The position numbers and the translations under genes are program-made. Under the pieces are notes generated by a model. It saw only the letters and a program-made list of their open reading frames with translations, did no database searches and was not told the DNA's origin. A DNA stretch of 64,000 nucleotides from Raffaelea ambrosiae (taxonomy: Eukaryota > Ascomycota > Sordariomycetes > Ophiostomatales > Ophiostomataceae): positions 620,001-684,000 of the forward strand of contig PCDI01000003.1 in assembly GCA_002778195.1 (NCBI GenBank). The letters run 5' to 3'. This document shows, piece after piece, positions 44,163 through 53,783 of this stretch (its first letter is position 1; each line of letters begins with the position of its first letter).

Positions 44163-45797
44163 CTAGCTCGCCTTGATGCTCTGGGCATTGCGAAAGACGT
44201 TCTCCGGGTCCCATTTCGCCTTGAGGGCGGCCAGCGTGTCCAGGTTGCTCATGTAGTACTCCTGCTGCGGCTGGGCCAGCGCCAGGTCGATGTAGCCCGG
44301 GTAGGTGCCATAGGTGTCGTTGCTGGGCAGGCGGGCGAGCAGGTCGTCGTGGAAGGCCTGCAGGAACTGCTTGGTGGTGGGCGACACGGTGAGGAGCTGC
44401 AGGTCGACGGCGTACGACTGGTAGAAGAGCACCTTGTCGCGGTGGGCGTACGCGGTGGCGTTCAGGGGCACGTCGGCGATGGCGCCGCCGGTCGCGTCGA
44501 AAATGATGAACCAGAGGGGCGTGCCCTTGTCGCTGTCGTCGACGGCCTGGAAGAGCGCCGCGATGGCGTCGGCGGACAGCAGGTCCGGCCGCCGAAAGGC
44601 CAGGCTCTTGCTGTACATGGCGACGGCGGCGTTGGGCAGGTACAGGGCCTCGTTCTCGGCCTCGTGCACGAGCCCCGTCAGCCAGTCGGCGACCTGGACG
44701 GAGAGCGTGCCGTTGCCGGAGCCGGAGCCGGGCAGGCGGTCGGGCAGGCCGCTGGCCTGCCACTCGTCCTCGGTGCCGTAAAAGGTGCCGGTGATGACGG
44801 CGCCGAGGGCGTACAGGACAAACTCGGAGCCGAAGCGGCGGTCGAGGTCCGGGTCGGCGATGACGTCCTGCCACTGGGCGTAGAGGGGGGCGATGGAGGC
44901 GGCGGAGCCCAAGGCCAGGGTGTAGGAGTACTGGACGACGCTGCCGGGGGCCGGGTGGGTGCGCATGACAAACTCGGTGACGATGCCAAAGTTGGTGCCG
45001 GCGCCGCGGATGGCCTATGAACAGGTTAGGGGGGGAAGGGGGGCCAATCGCGAGAGAAAAAGGAGGGGTTTGGGGGACCTACAAAGAAGAGATCCGAGTT
45101 CTGGGCATCGCTGGCCCGGACGACGGTGCCGTTGGCCGTGACGACCTCGACCTCGACGACATGGTCCAGACAGGTCCCCCACATGCGCGACATGGGACCG
45201 AGGCCGCCCTAGAAGAGGGAGTTAGTGGATCTACAAGAGTTGTTTCTATACATGTCTATAAGACGGGTAGAAAAGAGGGGATCCGAGTGTCAGTCTGTCA
45301 CCTGGGGATCTTACCACGGTGGCATGCCCGCCGAGGCCGACGCCCGGACAGACGCCGTGGGCAAAGGCGCGGTTGCCGTTGTCGACCAGCTTCTGGGTCA
45401 CGTCGCCCAGCTTGGCGGCCGGCCCAATGGTGGCCTGCCAGGTGGTGTTGTCCATGGCAAACTGGGCCATGTGGACGAGGTCGACGGCGACGACGTCGGC
45501 GCCGTCGCTGCCGCCGCCGAGGCCAATGTTGGCGTACGAGTGGCCGCCCGAGCGGGCCTGCACGGAGAGCCCGCTGGCGGCGGCGCACTGGACGATGGCG
45601 GCGACGTCGGCGGCGGACTGGGGGCGGACGACGGCGGCCGGGGTGACGTTGACGGCGAGGTTCCAGGGCTGGACCCAGCTGGCCTGGTAGAGGAGGTCGC
45701 TGGGGTAGCCGACGCAGGCGGCGGTGGAGCCGTGGCAGGCGTTGGTGTCGAGGCAGGTCTGGAGGGCCGACGGGGGGGAGCTCTGGGACTGGCCCAT
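44163..45797 (-). CDS. FAD-linked oxidase of the BBE-like / AA7 family
   Basis: Flavin oxidase of the berberine-bridge/glucooligosaccharide oxidase type: substrate oxidation with transfer of electrons to O2. Three exons (45797-45315, 45208-45083, 45014-44163), all phase 0, give 486 residues. Bicovalent FAD attachment is predicted at H86 in RSGGHSY and C150 in HGVCPGVGLGGH. RGAGTNFGIVTEF is the typical FAD-domain end, and a BBE-type C-terminus ends in WDPENVFRNAQSI. Unlike most AA7 enzymes it has no hydrophobic signal peptide. It starts MGQSQS, which fits an N-myristoylation consensus. No earlier in-frame ATG exists, and the leader is strongly CT-rich on its own strand. The substrate may be a sugar or a secondary metabolite alcohol. 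Confidence 0.9.
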
Positions 45798-46439
45798 GGT
45801 GAGGGAGAGAGTGGAGGGGAGAGTGTGAAGGAGAGACGGGGTGGGAGAGGGAAGGAGAGAGTGGGTGAGTGTGAAGGAGAGACTGAGTAAGAGAGTGTGT
45901 GTTGGCGATGAAATTGTGGTGAGAACGAAACGACAAAAAGGAAAGTGGCCGGGTCGTCTTTTCTTGTGTTCCCTGTGCAGGCTCACCTCGTCCGTGACGT
46001 CAAGCTGCCGAGCTGCACACGAGGCAGACCTCTTATACCTGTGTATCACCGCGTACGGCAAGTGCTCTGGTCGAGAGAAATGAAAGCAGGACAGCCGACC
46101 CTGCTTCTTGGCCCGACCTTTTTTTGTTTGGCAGGCACGACATCACGGCCGTGATTGGATGGCAGGGTTCTCGTTGGCACCCAAACAGGAAAGCAGGTCG
46201 GCCCAGGCCCTGCTGTGTGGCCGTTCTGACTGGCCCGATGACAGGACTGGATCCATGGTACATTCCAGTCTTCGGGCGCAGCACAAGGGGGGGGCACTTT
46301 CTCACAGAGGTTTGCTCATGGTCTTTTTCTTTGCCCCGTACTCGTGCTCTCCTCTGCTTTGTTTTCTTGGTCAAGATGGCCATTGTGTGCCGAGGTGTTT
46401 CACAAAGAGTCGCCCGTGCATGGGCTTTTCAGCATCGTG

Positions 46440-46565
46440 TATTTGCGTCGTGTATGTTCCATCGTGTGTTTTCAGTCGTGTATTTTCAGTCGTGTTTTCT
46501 CGTGTATTTTCCGCCGTGTTTTCTCGTGCATTTTCCGTCGTATTTTCCGTCGTATTTCCTCGTGC
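46440..46565. repeat. Degenerate TCGTGT(A)TTTTC minisatellite
   Basis: Roughly ten imperfect units of 11-13 bases built on (T)CGTGTATTTTC, CCGTCGTATTTTC and similar words. It is non-coding and lies upstream of the AA7 gene. Confidence 0.75.
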
Positions 46566-47573
46566 AGTTTCTATACATGTCTTGTCCGTACGGCCTGGGA
46601 CCGAAGCATCCGTCAGCCAGGGAATGAAAACAGTCCTTCTGCACTGTCTTGTTTGGCGGCCAACTTCCTCGGCTTGTCGATCTTGTCGATCTGGTGGGGA
46701 TGGCAACATGTTCTCTCTGCACCGTACCTTGTTCAGTCGGCCTTTCATGGTGACGTCCATCTGCCAACGTCAAGATTCGTGCGAAGCCATGGCCTTCTTC
46801 CACTTCCCCGTCGTTTCCAGCTGCAGCTGACCAGGGGATTGAAATGTGGCCAACCCCGGTCACGATGTGTCGGACCCGGAGAGAAAAGAGAGAGAATGCG
46901 GTGTCAGACATACAATGACTCGGTCCAGTACAGACAAAACATGCCAGATTCCCCCGCGAACAACCCGTCAAGCCGTTGCGTCGTTCTCGACTGGCTGGAT
47001 CAGGGGCACCAAAGTTGGTGCCGCCAATGGTTGGCCACGTCCCCGCAAGGCACGACGGAGTACTCGTAGTTGTCTTGCACTAATTTTTGCACTAATGCCA
47101 CGCACGTCGGAAGTTTTGGGTGGGCGGTAGAGCAAACAGGGAACAGGGGGGGCCGCTGTAACAGGGACTAACTACTACTGCCTTGGAGGCAAATGTACGC
47201 CTCGGCACGTGGTTGGCTGCAGCTGGCCAGGCCCAAGCTTTCCGTTTTAGCGCCCAGCAAGGGAAGGCAAGGGGGAAGGATATTGGAGGCACAGCGAGAA
47301 GGGCAAGTCTGGTCCTGGTTGGCCCAACGGTCGGAAATGCCGTGTCGGGCTGGTCGGCTTATGCTGGACAGGATTGGCAGCGCATAACAGCGTGTTTCAT
47401 TAGGTGTGCGTGAAGTTCCGGCCTGCTTATTGTTCTGTCTGTCTGTCTGACATGCTTTGAGTCTTTCTTTTTGAGCTTGTCTGAAATTTGAGAGTTTGCT
47501 TTCGTATTCATGCTTATTTTCTTCGTTTCAGTTGCTATGTACTATTTCATCCCGTATTTTGAGTTCTGGGGTG

Positions 47574-47655
47574 TCCACCAGTGTTTCCACCAGTTGATGT
47601 TGTCCACCAGTTGGTCGTCCACCAGTGTTTCCACCAGTGTTTCCACCAGTTGTTG
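47574..47655. repeat. CCACCAGTGTTT minisatellite
   Basis: Six or so copies of a 12-base unit CCACCAGTGTTT / CCACCAGTTG(G) in the 3' flank of the amidohydrolase gene. Confidence 0.75.
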
Positions 47656-47875
47656 GTTCCCCATTCCCACCTTCCATCCTCCCATCCTGTTCTGTCCTCG
47701 CATTCCATCTCGTAGACCTAGCTTCCAAGACCCGGTATCCTGGGATCATGCAAATTGTGAATATGAGTGTAAAATCGTGTGCAAATGGACAAATTGGGTG
47801 TCTTTCTCAACCAACCAGTACGCCATCGTGGCCCTCTCACCTCGATGTCTCGACAACACCAACACCAACAACCCT

Positions 47876-49276
47876 TCACCGGATGGGAATGTCCGCGTCC
47901 ACCGGCAGCGCGCTCCACCGGCTCTTGTACACCCGCCCTTCCTTCATCACCACCAGCACCCCCGTCTCCGGGTCGTCCAGCGCCGCCACGCTCTCCAGCG
48001 GGTTCGTCTCCAGCACCAGCACGTCCGCCAGGAAGCCCGGCCGCACCTGGCCCAGCCGGTCGCCCCACCCCATCATGCGCGCCGGGTTCACCGTCGCGCT
48101 GCGCAGCACCTCCGCCGCCGGCAGCACCTGCGCCCGCAGCCCAAACTCGCGCGACTCCGCCGCCACCAGCGGGCCCAGCAGGTCGCTGCCGTAGCACAGC
48201 GTCACCCCGGCCGCGTGGGCGATGCGCAGCGCGTCCAGCCCGGCCGCCAGCACCTGCCGGTTCTTGGCCTGCAGCGCGGGCGGCAAAAACTGCCGCCAGC
48301 GGTCGGCCGCCATCTCGGCATAGGTGATGAGCGTGGGCGTCAGGTACACGCCGAGCGCCGCCATGCGTGCCGCCGTGGCCGCGTCCAGCAGGTTGCCGTG
48401 CTCGATGCCGCGGACCCCGTGCTCGATGCAGTGCCGGATGCCCGCCGCCGTGTAGCAGTGCGCCGTCACCAGGCGCCCGCCCGCGTTGGCCGCGCACTCC
48501 GTCATGGCCGCCAGCTCCGCCCGCGTGAACTGCAGGTGCTCGATCTGGTCCGTCGGCGACGCCACCCCGCCGGAGCCCATGATCTTGATAAAGTCGGCGC
48601 CCTTGCGCAGGTTGTCGCGCACCGCCTGCAGGCACGCCGGCACGCCGTTGGCCAGCACCGAGAGTTCGCTGCCACCGCCGCCGCTACCACAGCAGCCGCC
48701 ACAGCCGCCGCCGTTGTCGTCGTCGTGGGCCGACCGGGCGTCGCCGTGGCCGCCGGTCTGGGAGATGGCCTGGATGGACAGGAACAGGCGCGGGCCGGCA
48801 ATGACGCCGTCGTCGATGGCCTCCTTGAGGGCGAGCCGGGCGCCGCCGCAGTCGCGCACGCTGGTGAAGCCGCGGCGCAGCATCATGGCGGCCACGTAGG
48901 GCTGGCGCAGCAGCGACGTGTCGTGCGACATGGCGTGCATCTGCCCGAGGTCCGCGACGCCCGGCGTCGCACACAGGTGCGCGTGCGCGTCAAACAGGCC
49001 CGGGCACAGGAAGCGGCCCTGGAGGTCGACCGTCGTGAGCGCCCCGGCCGCCCGCAGGTCGCCCGGCAGGGCGCCCGGCAGGTCGCCCGGCGGGGTCGGG
49101 GACACGGCGGCGATCCGGCCCTGGTGCAGGAGCACGTACATGTCCTCGAGCACGGCGCCGGCGACGACGTCGACGACGTTGGCGTGCGTGAAGAGGAAGC
49201 TCTGGGGCGGGTCGCGCAGCCAGGGCTTGAGGGCCGACGCGGGCGCGCCCGCCTGGGCTGCTTTGATTTGTGTCAT
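47876..49276 (-). CDS. Metal-dependent amidohydrolase (imidazolonepropionase-like / ochratoxinase-like)
   Basis: Single-exon TIM-barrel hydrolase of 466 residues with a binuclear metal site. Ligands are visible: H98 and H100 in DAHAHL, K231 (probably carboxylated) in FIKIMGSGG, H273 in TAHCY, H293 in GIEHGN and D365 in YGSD. The beta-sandwich halves flank the barrel (residues 25-90 and the C-terminal PGFLADVLVLETNPLE). This subgroup hydrolyses Xaa-Pro dipeptides, acyl-amino acids or amide mycotoxins; the true substrate cannot be read from sequence. A Gly/Cys-rich insert (residues about 189-203) follows the QTGGHGD loop. There is no signal peptide, so it is probably cytosolic. It lies 0.7 kb downstream of the tannase gene on the same strand and may share its regulation. 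Confidence 0.88.
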   Translation of the reverse strand: MTQIKAAQAGAPASALKPWLRDPPQSFLFTHANVVDVVAGAVLEDMYVLLHQGRIAAVSPTPPGDLPGALPGDLRAAGALTTVDLQGRFLCPGLFDAHAHLCATPGVADLGQMHAMSHDTSLLRQPYVAAMMLRRGFTSVRDCGGARLALKEAIDDGVIAGPRLFLSIQAISQTGGHGDARSAHDDDNGGGCGGCCGSGGGGSELSVLANGVPACLQAVRDNLRKGADFIKIMGSGGVASPTDQIEHLQFTRAELAAMTECAANAGGRLVTAHCYTAAGIRHCIEHGVRGIEHGNLLDAATAARMAALGVYLTPTLITYAEMAADRWRQFLPPALQAKNRQVLAAGLDALRIAHAAGVTLCYGSDLLGPLVAAESREFGLRAQVLPAAEVLRSATVNPARMMGWGDRLGQVRPGFLADVLVLETNPLESVAALDDPETGVLVVMKEGRVYKSRWSALPVDADIPIR

Positions 49277-49976
49277 GGCGTGCTGATAAGACGGAGGGGG
49301 GGGAGGGGTGCGATCCGGACAATTGTGACCCGGTCAATCCACCCGACAAGAAAAGGGAACACACAGACGGAACAGGAAGAGTGGCAGGCAATGCGAATGG
49401 GGGGAGGGGGGGTCCCTTCGGACTGCTGGCAGACGGAAGCCCAAGGAAAATGAGTGGGATGGAGTTGAGTTGGCTTGGAGGTCTGTTGTGGTCAGAAACC
49501 AACTCGAGCTCGCGGATGCTGGCACAATCAGCAAGGTGCTGCATGCATGGTTCCGCTGTGCGGCCATCGGATCGATGGCCCTAGACTCGGCATCCTGCCT
49601 GCCGTCGCTGCAGATAACTGGAGACATTCAAGGAGAAGAGTACGTCCAAGGGGAAGAGTACGATGAGCAATCGATTGAAAAGTACGTCCAAGGAAAAGAG
49701 TAATCAATAGAAAAAGTACATCCAAGAAGAGAATTCGCCCGAGAAAAAGTATACCGAGAAAAAGTATACCGAGAAAAAAGTATATACAAGAAAAGCTGCC
49801 AGTGTTCAACGCCACGCATTTTGTTTGAGCCCATTCTCACACGATCTCCCTCTGATGAAGTTGGCCTTTCCACACAAAACTCGCACAGTCCTTGTGTTGG
49901 ATTCTCAGCATCGTCCACCAGCCATCCACCAGCATCATCTCCTAGTACACCTCCTAGTACACCTCCTAGTACACTC
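49277..49976. other. Spacer between tannase and amidohydrolase with degenerate repeats
   Basis: Tannase 3' side and amidohydrolase promoter. G runs occur near 49297-49307 and 49397-49411. A decayed repeat of AGAAAAAGTA(C/T)-like words fills 49620-49800. No gene. Confidence 0.5.
49622..49800. repeat. Degenerate A-rich tandem repeat
   Basis: Loose 14-20 base units built from GAAGAGTACGTCCAAGG and GAGAAAAAGTATACC words recur for about 180 bases. The repeats are imperfect, suggesting an old or fast-mutating array. Confidence 0.65.
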
Positions 49977-49987
49977 CTAATACACCT
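49941..49987 (-). repeat. 12-bp repeat spanning the tannase stop codon
   Basis: Four units of 11-12 bases (plus-strand CCTAGTACACCT; the last reads CCTAATACACCT). The unit containing the tannase TAG stop has been copied downstream three times in the 3' UTR. Confidence 0.88.
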
Positions 49988-51770
49988 CCACCTTAAAGGC
50001 ATCAAAGTCGTACGTCCAGCTCGCAATCGACGCCGCGTCGTCGACGCAGTCAAAGGCCGTGTCCGACGTCCACAGCGGCCGCGTCGGCCACGGACACAGC
50101 AGCTGCGTCTCGCCCGCGTACGTGCCCGACGACACCGTCGCGTTCAGCCGCGTCGGCGTCACCCCGTTCTCCACCCAGTCGATCATGGTCTGCATGTTGT
50201 CCTCCGGATAGGGGCCGCCCGGCTGCAGCGTGTTGGCCCCGCAGTGCGCCGCGCCCGGCACCAGGTAGAACTGGTACCAGTCGGCCAGCGCGGCCGCGGC
50301 GTCGGCGTCGGAGAGCGTCGGGTACATGGCCCGGCGCACCGACTGCCAGTAGTGCACCGACGACGCCGCGGGGATGCTGGGGTCGGACTCGCCGTGGTAG
50401 TGCAGCAGCTTGCCGCCGGCCTGCTGGAAGGCCGTCAGGTCCGGCAGCGTCGTCTGCAGGCTGTCGAGGTAGCGGTGCATGCCGACGTCCATCCACGCCA
50501 CGAGCGTGTCGTAGGTGACGTTGTCCAGGTCCGCCAGGTTGTCCAGGTCCCGGAGCTGCACAAACTTGGTCACGTACTCGCCGCCCGTCGACGGGATGCT
50601 GAGCGCCCAGCTGTCCGACGCCGCGTCGTACGTCGGCTCCGCGTCGCTCAGCGCCGACGCGATCTGCCACGACAGGTACGCCCGCTGGCCCGCCGCGTTG
50701 TGCAGCCCGTCGTACACGGCCTGCGCCACCGCCACGCCCGCCGCCGTCACCGTGCCGTTCTGCGCCGGCTGGTAACTGGTGGTGCTGCCCGTCGTCTGCG
50801 CCTGCCGCTTGCTGAAGCCAAAGCCGAGCGACGTGCTGTTCACCTCGGCGCAGTAGTACGGCGCGCCGATCGTCGTGTTGAGGTCGAACTGCAGCTGGCA
50901 CAGGTCCGTCCGCGCCACCACGCCGTCCGTGCGCCCGTCCAGCGCGTCGCAGCCCGCAATCGTCAGGTTGACAATCGCCTCCAGCTCGCACGGCGGCGGG
51001 TAGTAGCCCATCGTGTGCGTGATCGTGGCCGGGAACACGTGCAGCACCTGCTGCTGCGCAAACCGGAACGCCGGCGCCCCCGTGATCGCCCCGTCGTACT
51101 CCGCGCCCCACCGCTGCACCTGGCTCATGCCCTCGCGCCCGCCGTCCGAGCAGCCCTCAAAGTAGGCGTAGATCTTGGTGGCGGCGGCCGCCGCCGTAGA
51201 CGCGCCCAGCCCGTAGAACGCGGGCAGCATCGCCTTGCCCACCAGCGTCATCTCGCCCAGCGCCTGGTACGCAAACATGTACGTCGCGTCCCAGTTGATG
51301 CTGCCGTTGCCGTACAGCACCTTCTCGTCGTAGCTGTAGTCAAACGCGTCGTAGCCCGCGCTGGTCGCCCCGCTGGCCGCGCCGTACGACAGCCCGCCCG
51401 TGGCCGAGCTCGACAGCGAAAACCCGCCGCCGCCCGCCACGTACCAGCGGTTCGCAAAGTCCGCCGGGGCCGGGAACGCGAGCAGGAGGTCCACCGTGTC
51501 GCCCTTGCCCGTGTGCGTGTACGCGACGCTGATGTTGCAGTAGCTGTAGCTGGTCGTGTCCGATTGCCGCTTGGCCATCGTGCCGCCGCCGCCGCTAGAC
51601 GAGTTGGCCACGCTGGCCGTCACCGTCGACGGCAGCAGGTTGATCCCGAGCAGGGTGCCGTTGGCCGGGAGGGCCGCCTGGACGTTGCTGACGGTGCAGA
51701 GGTCCGACAGCGACGCGGCCCGGACAGCCGTGGCGGCCAGGCCAGCCACGGCAAGGGAAGGCCGATGCAT
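49977..51770 (-). CDS. Tannase / feruloyl esterase family protein, secreted
   Basis: Secreted serine esterase of 597 residues in one exon, cleaving esters of gallic, ferulic or related phenolic acids. The start at 51770 gives a clear signal peptide (about 1-18). The family's CS-D-HC motif is visible: C207-S208 in GCSDGGRE (nucleophile), D463 in GESDPSIP and H509-C510 in PGAAHCG, where the two Cys would form the disulfide that supports the triad. Several N-glycosylation sequons occur. The lid region is long and varied, with a KR pair after residue 60 and SKRQAQTT near the middle that could be processing sites. Whether it is a tannase or a feruloyl esterase cannot be decided. A TATATAAG element lies about 190 bases upstream. 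Confidence 0.93.
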   Translation of the reverse strand: MHRPSLAVAGLAATAVRAASLSDLCTVSNVQAALPANGTLLGINLLPSTVTASVANSSSGGGGTMAKRQSDTTSYSYCNISVAYTHTGKGDTVDLLLAFPAPADFANRWYVAGGGGFSLSSSATGGLSYGAASGATSAGYDAFDYSYDEKVLYGNGSINWDATYMFAYQALGEMTLVGKAMLPAFYGLGASTAAAAATKIYAYFEGCSDGGREGMSQVQRWGAEYDGAITGAPAFRFAQQQVLHVFPATITHTMGYYPPPCELEAIVNLTIAGCDALDGRTDGVVARTDLCQLQFDLNTTIGAPYYCAEVNSTSLGFGFSKRQAQTTGSTTSYQPAQNGTVTAAGVAVAQAVYDGLHNAAGQRAYLSWQIASALSDAEPTYDAASDSWALSIPSTGGEYVTKFVQLRDLDNLADLDNVTYDTLVAWMDVGMHRYLDSLQTTLPDLTAFQQAGGKLLHYHGESDPSIPAASSVHYWQSVRRAMYPTLSDADAAAALADWYQFYLVPGAAHCGANTLQPGGPYPEDNMQTMIDWVENGVTPTRLNATVSSGTYAGETQLLCPWPTRPLWTSDTAFDCVDDAASIASWTYDFDAFKVEVY

Positions 51771-51959
51771 GGCGGAGGAGGAGGGGAGGTCGGGGAAAGA
51801 TGTCGAGGAAGAAGAGGAGGATTGAGAGGGAGATGTTGATTGTATCCTTGGTGAGAGGGGGGGGGTGTGGTCGAGGGAGGGAAGAGGAACGAGGAATCGC
51901 TGGAGAGACACGAGCATCACAGGCTCTTCCGCTGGAACAAAAGCCTCGATCACCACATT

Positions 51960-51967
51960 CTTATATA
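51960..51967 (-). promoter_or_regulatory. TATA-like box of tannase gene
   Basis: TATATAAG on the minus strand, about 190 bases before the tannase ATG, at a plausible distance for a fungal core promoter with a long CT-rich leader. Confidence 0.4.
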
Positions 51968-53567
51968 GCTACAGCTGGGTTTTTTTTTTTTGGTTGCTGC
52001 TTGTCCCTTCTAACACCACCCCCCTCCACAAGATCTTGGGTCAAGCAGCCATTGTCGACGTCACGAAGCAGCAACGGTTGTCGTAAGCTCCTCGGTGCAT
52101 GTCTGTGAGGTACCTTCCAATTTCGTCGGAAGAAGAGAGATCCAACAGTGAGTGAACAGTGACCCCGAAGAAGGGACTGTGCATGCTGGGGCCCGCATGC
52201 TGCTAGTTTTCCCAGCCGCGCAATGACGTCCTGGGTCGTACTGGCAACACGTTTGTCGGCCGCAGCCAAAGTAGAATTAAGGCCCAGAGATAGCCGGGTG
52301 ATCTGCATGAGCTCTTTCTGCGTGAAAGGGCCGAATAATAGAGACATGGAATATTTAGACAGTGTTGTGTGGTGTGCTCCGGCATGTGTGCATACGTATG
52401 CACGATGCTGGCCCGGTCCGGGCTGAGCACCAGGGGGGGGGGGGGGATACGACATCATCTTCTCCCTTGCAGCCGCCATCGCCAAGGCCGCTTAGTCACA
52501 GCTTCCTTCTTTGCTTGATCCCAAGAACAAATAGAAGTTGCCGATGCGTGCCGCGTCATGAGTCTGAGCCCTTGCTGTGCTTCTTGTTTTGCGGGTTGCT
52601 TGAATCAGACTGTTTTGTCTGATGTTCTTCGTCTGCCTGCCCATCTCCGTCTTGGCTCGCTCTTTGGTTCGGAACTGGCACCCTTTCGGGCGACGCCGAC
52701 TTCATCTAAGCCACGGCAGCCCAACAACCAGGCTTTTGACCTGGAGGTCCAACATCGGGGGTCCTTGTTCAGCACTACGAGTACGTGTATTGTATGGGCC
52801 GATCAGCACGCATGGCCCCCGAGACGTCTAGATCTGGTAGGTCGAAGAGACGGCGGAAGATTAACAAGGGGGGTGCTGTGGGGGCCAGAGACTTTTCCCA
52901 GTGACCAGACGAATGCCACGGTTGAGTTCATGCACAACATGGCAATGCGGAAGCTCGGCTGTATTAGAAGAGGGAAGGGGATGATGGCCTTTTCTCTCGT
53001 GTAAGTCGGGCTTCCTCGTCAGCCAAAAACCAAACAAGCTTGAATCCTTTTTCTTCCCCAGACTCAACTGCCGGAGCCAGAAGGAAAGAGGACACTAGGT
53101 GTAGCTGAATGTTCTACGTAGTCTCTCCCACGCAAGGAAGAGAAAAAGCCAGGAGGGTAATAAGGTGGAGCTGAGATGAGAGTGGTTTAGATCAGGCCAC
53201 ACGTGATGTTGATGCCGGTAAATGCGTTCCCGATTAGCCAGCGGTCCCGCTGTGGACCCAAGGAGGTCTCCATCCAGTGAAAGTGTATCCTAGACTCGTA
53301 ATACATACATAGCAGACTACTTAAGCAACAAAAATCACTCAGGTACCAATACATCATGCAACGTGCATTCACAAAGTGGCATGAAATCCAAAAATGCTGT
53401 CAAGAATACCTTGACAGATGCTCATCTCGGCTTTTCGTATTTATGGAGACGTACACAGACCATGGCCAGATGGGAGCCAAAGAACAGATGAAATATGCTT
53501 CCGAAACCCACAAGGAGTACAGGAAGAAGACATGACAAAAAGAGCAAGGAATCTAAGAAACCACCAA

Positions 53568-53605
53568 AATCCGATTCCCCAATCCGATTCCCCAATCCGA
53601 TTCCC
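53568..53605. repeat. AATCCGATTCCCC triplication
   Basis: Three tandem copies of a 13-base unit (the first and last slightly altered) lie about 180 bases beyond the regulator's stop codon. Confidence 0.8.
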
Positions 53606-53783
53606 AAAATCAAACACCCAAACACCATGCATTGCTGGTCTTTGTTCTTAAATGATATCGGCGTAAGGTGTAGAAAGGAAAAGAAAAAAAAGAGAAGGAA
53701 CTACTACAGGACAGGGGGATGCGCAGAAACGGTGCCTTCTCGGTGTACCTTCTCAGTGCTACCTTCTCGGCCCCCCTGTTTCT

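Larger units (their letters stand above)
45798..47875. other. Intergenic region with degenerate minisatellites
   Basis: No gene seen. A 12-base-like TCGTGTATTTTC array lies at about 46440-46565, and a CCACCAGTGTTT array at about 47574-47655. The first 120 bases are the CT-rich leader of the AA7 gene. Confidence 0.5.
51771..53783. other. Intergenic region, tannase promoter and regulator 3' side
   Basis: No gene. It contains a G run at about 52432-52446 and a triplicated AATCCGATTCCCC word at about 53568-53605. A T run lies near 51979-51990. The first 200 bases are a CT-rich tannase leader. Confidence 0.5.

Noticed and set aside
47510..49453. 647-codon plus-strand frame over the amidohydrolase gene
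   Set aside because: Arg/His/Gln/Val-rich shadow of the amidohydrolase third-base GC bias.
49821..51839. 672-codon plus-strand frame over the tannase gene
   Set aside because: Arg/Val-rich antisense shadow; no domain and no splice or start support.
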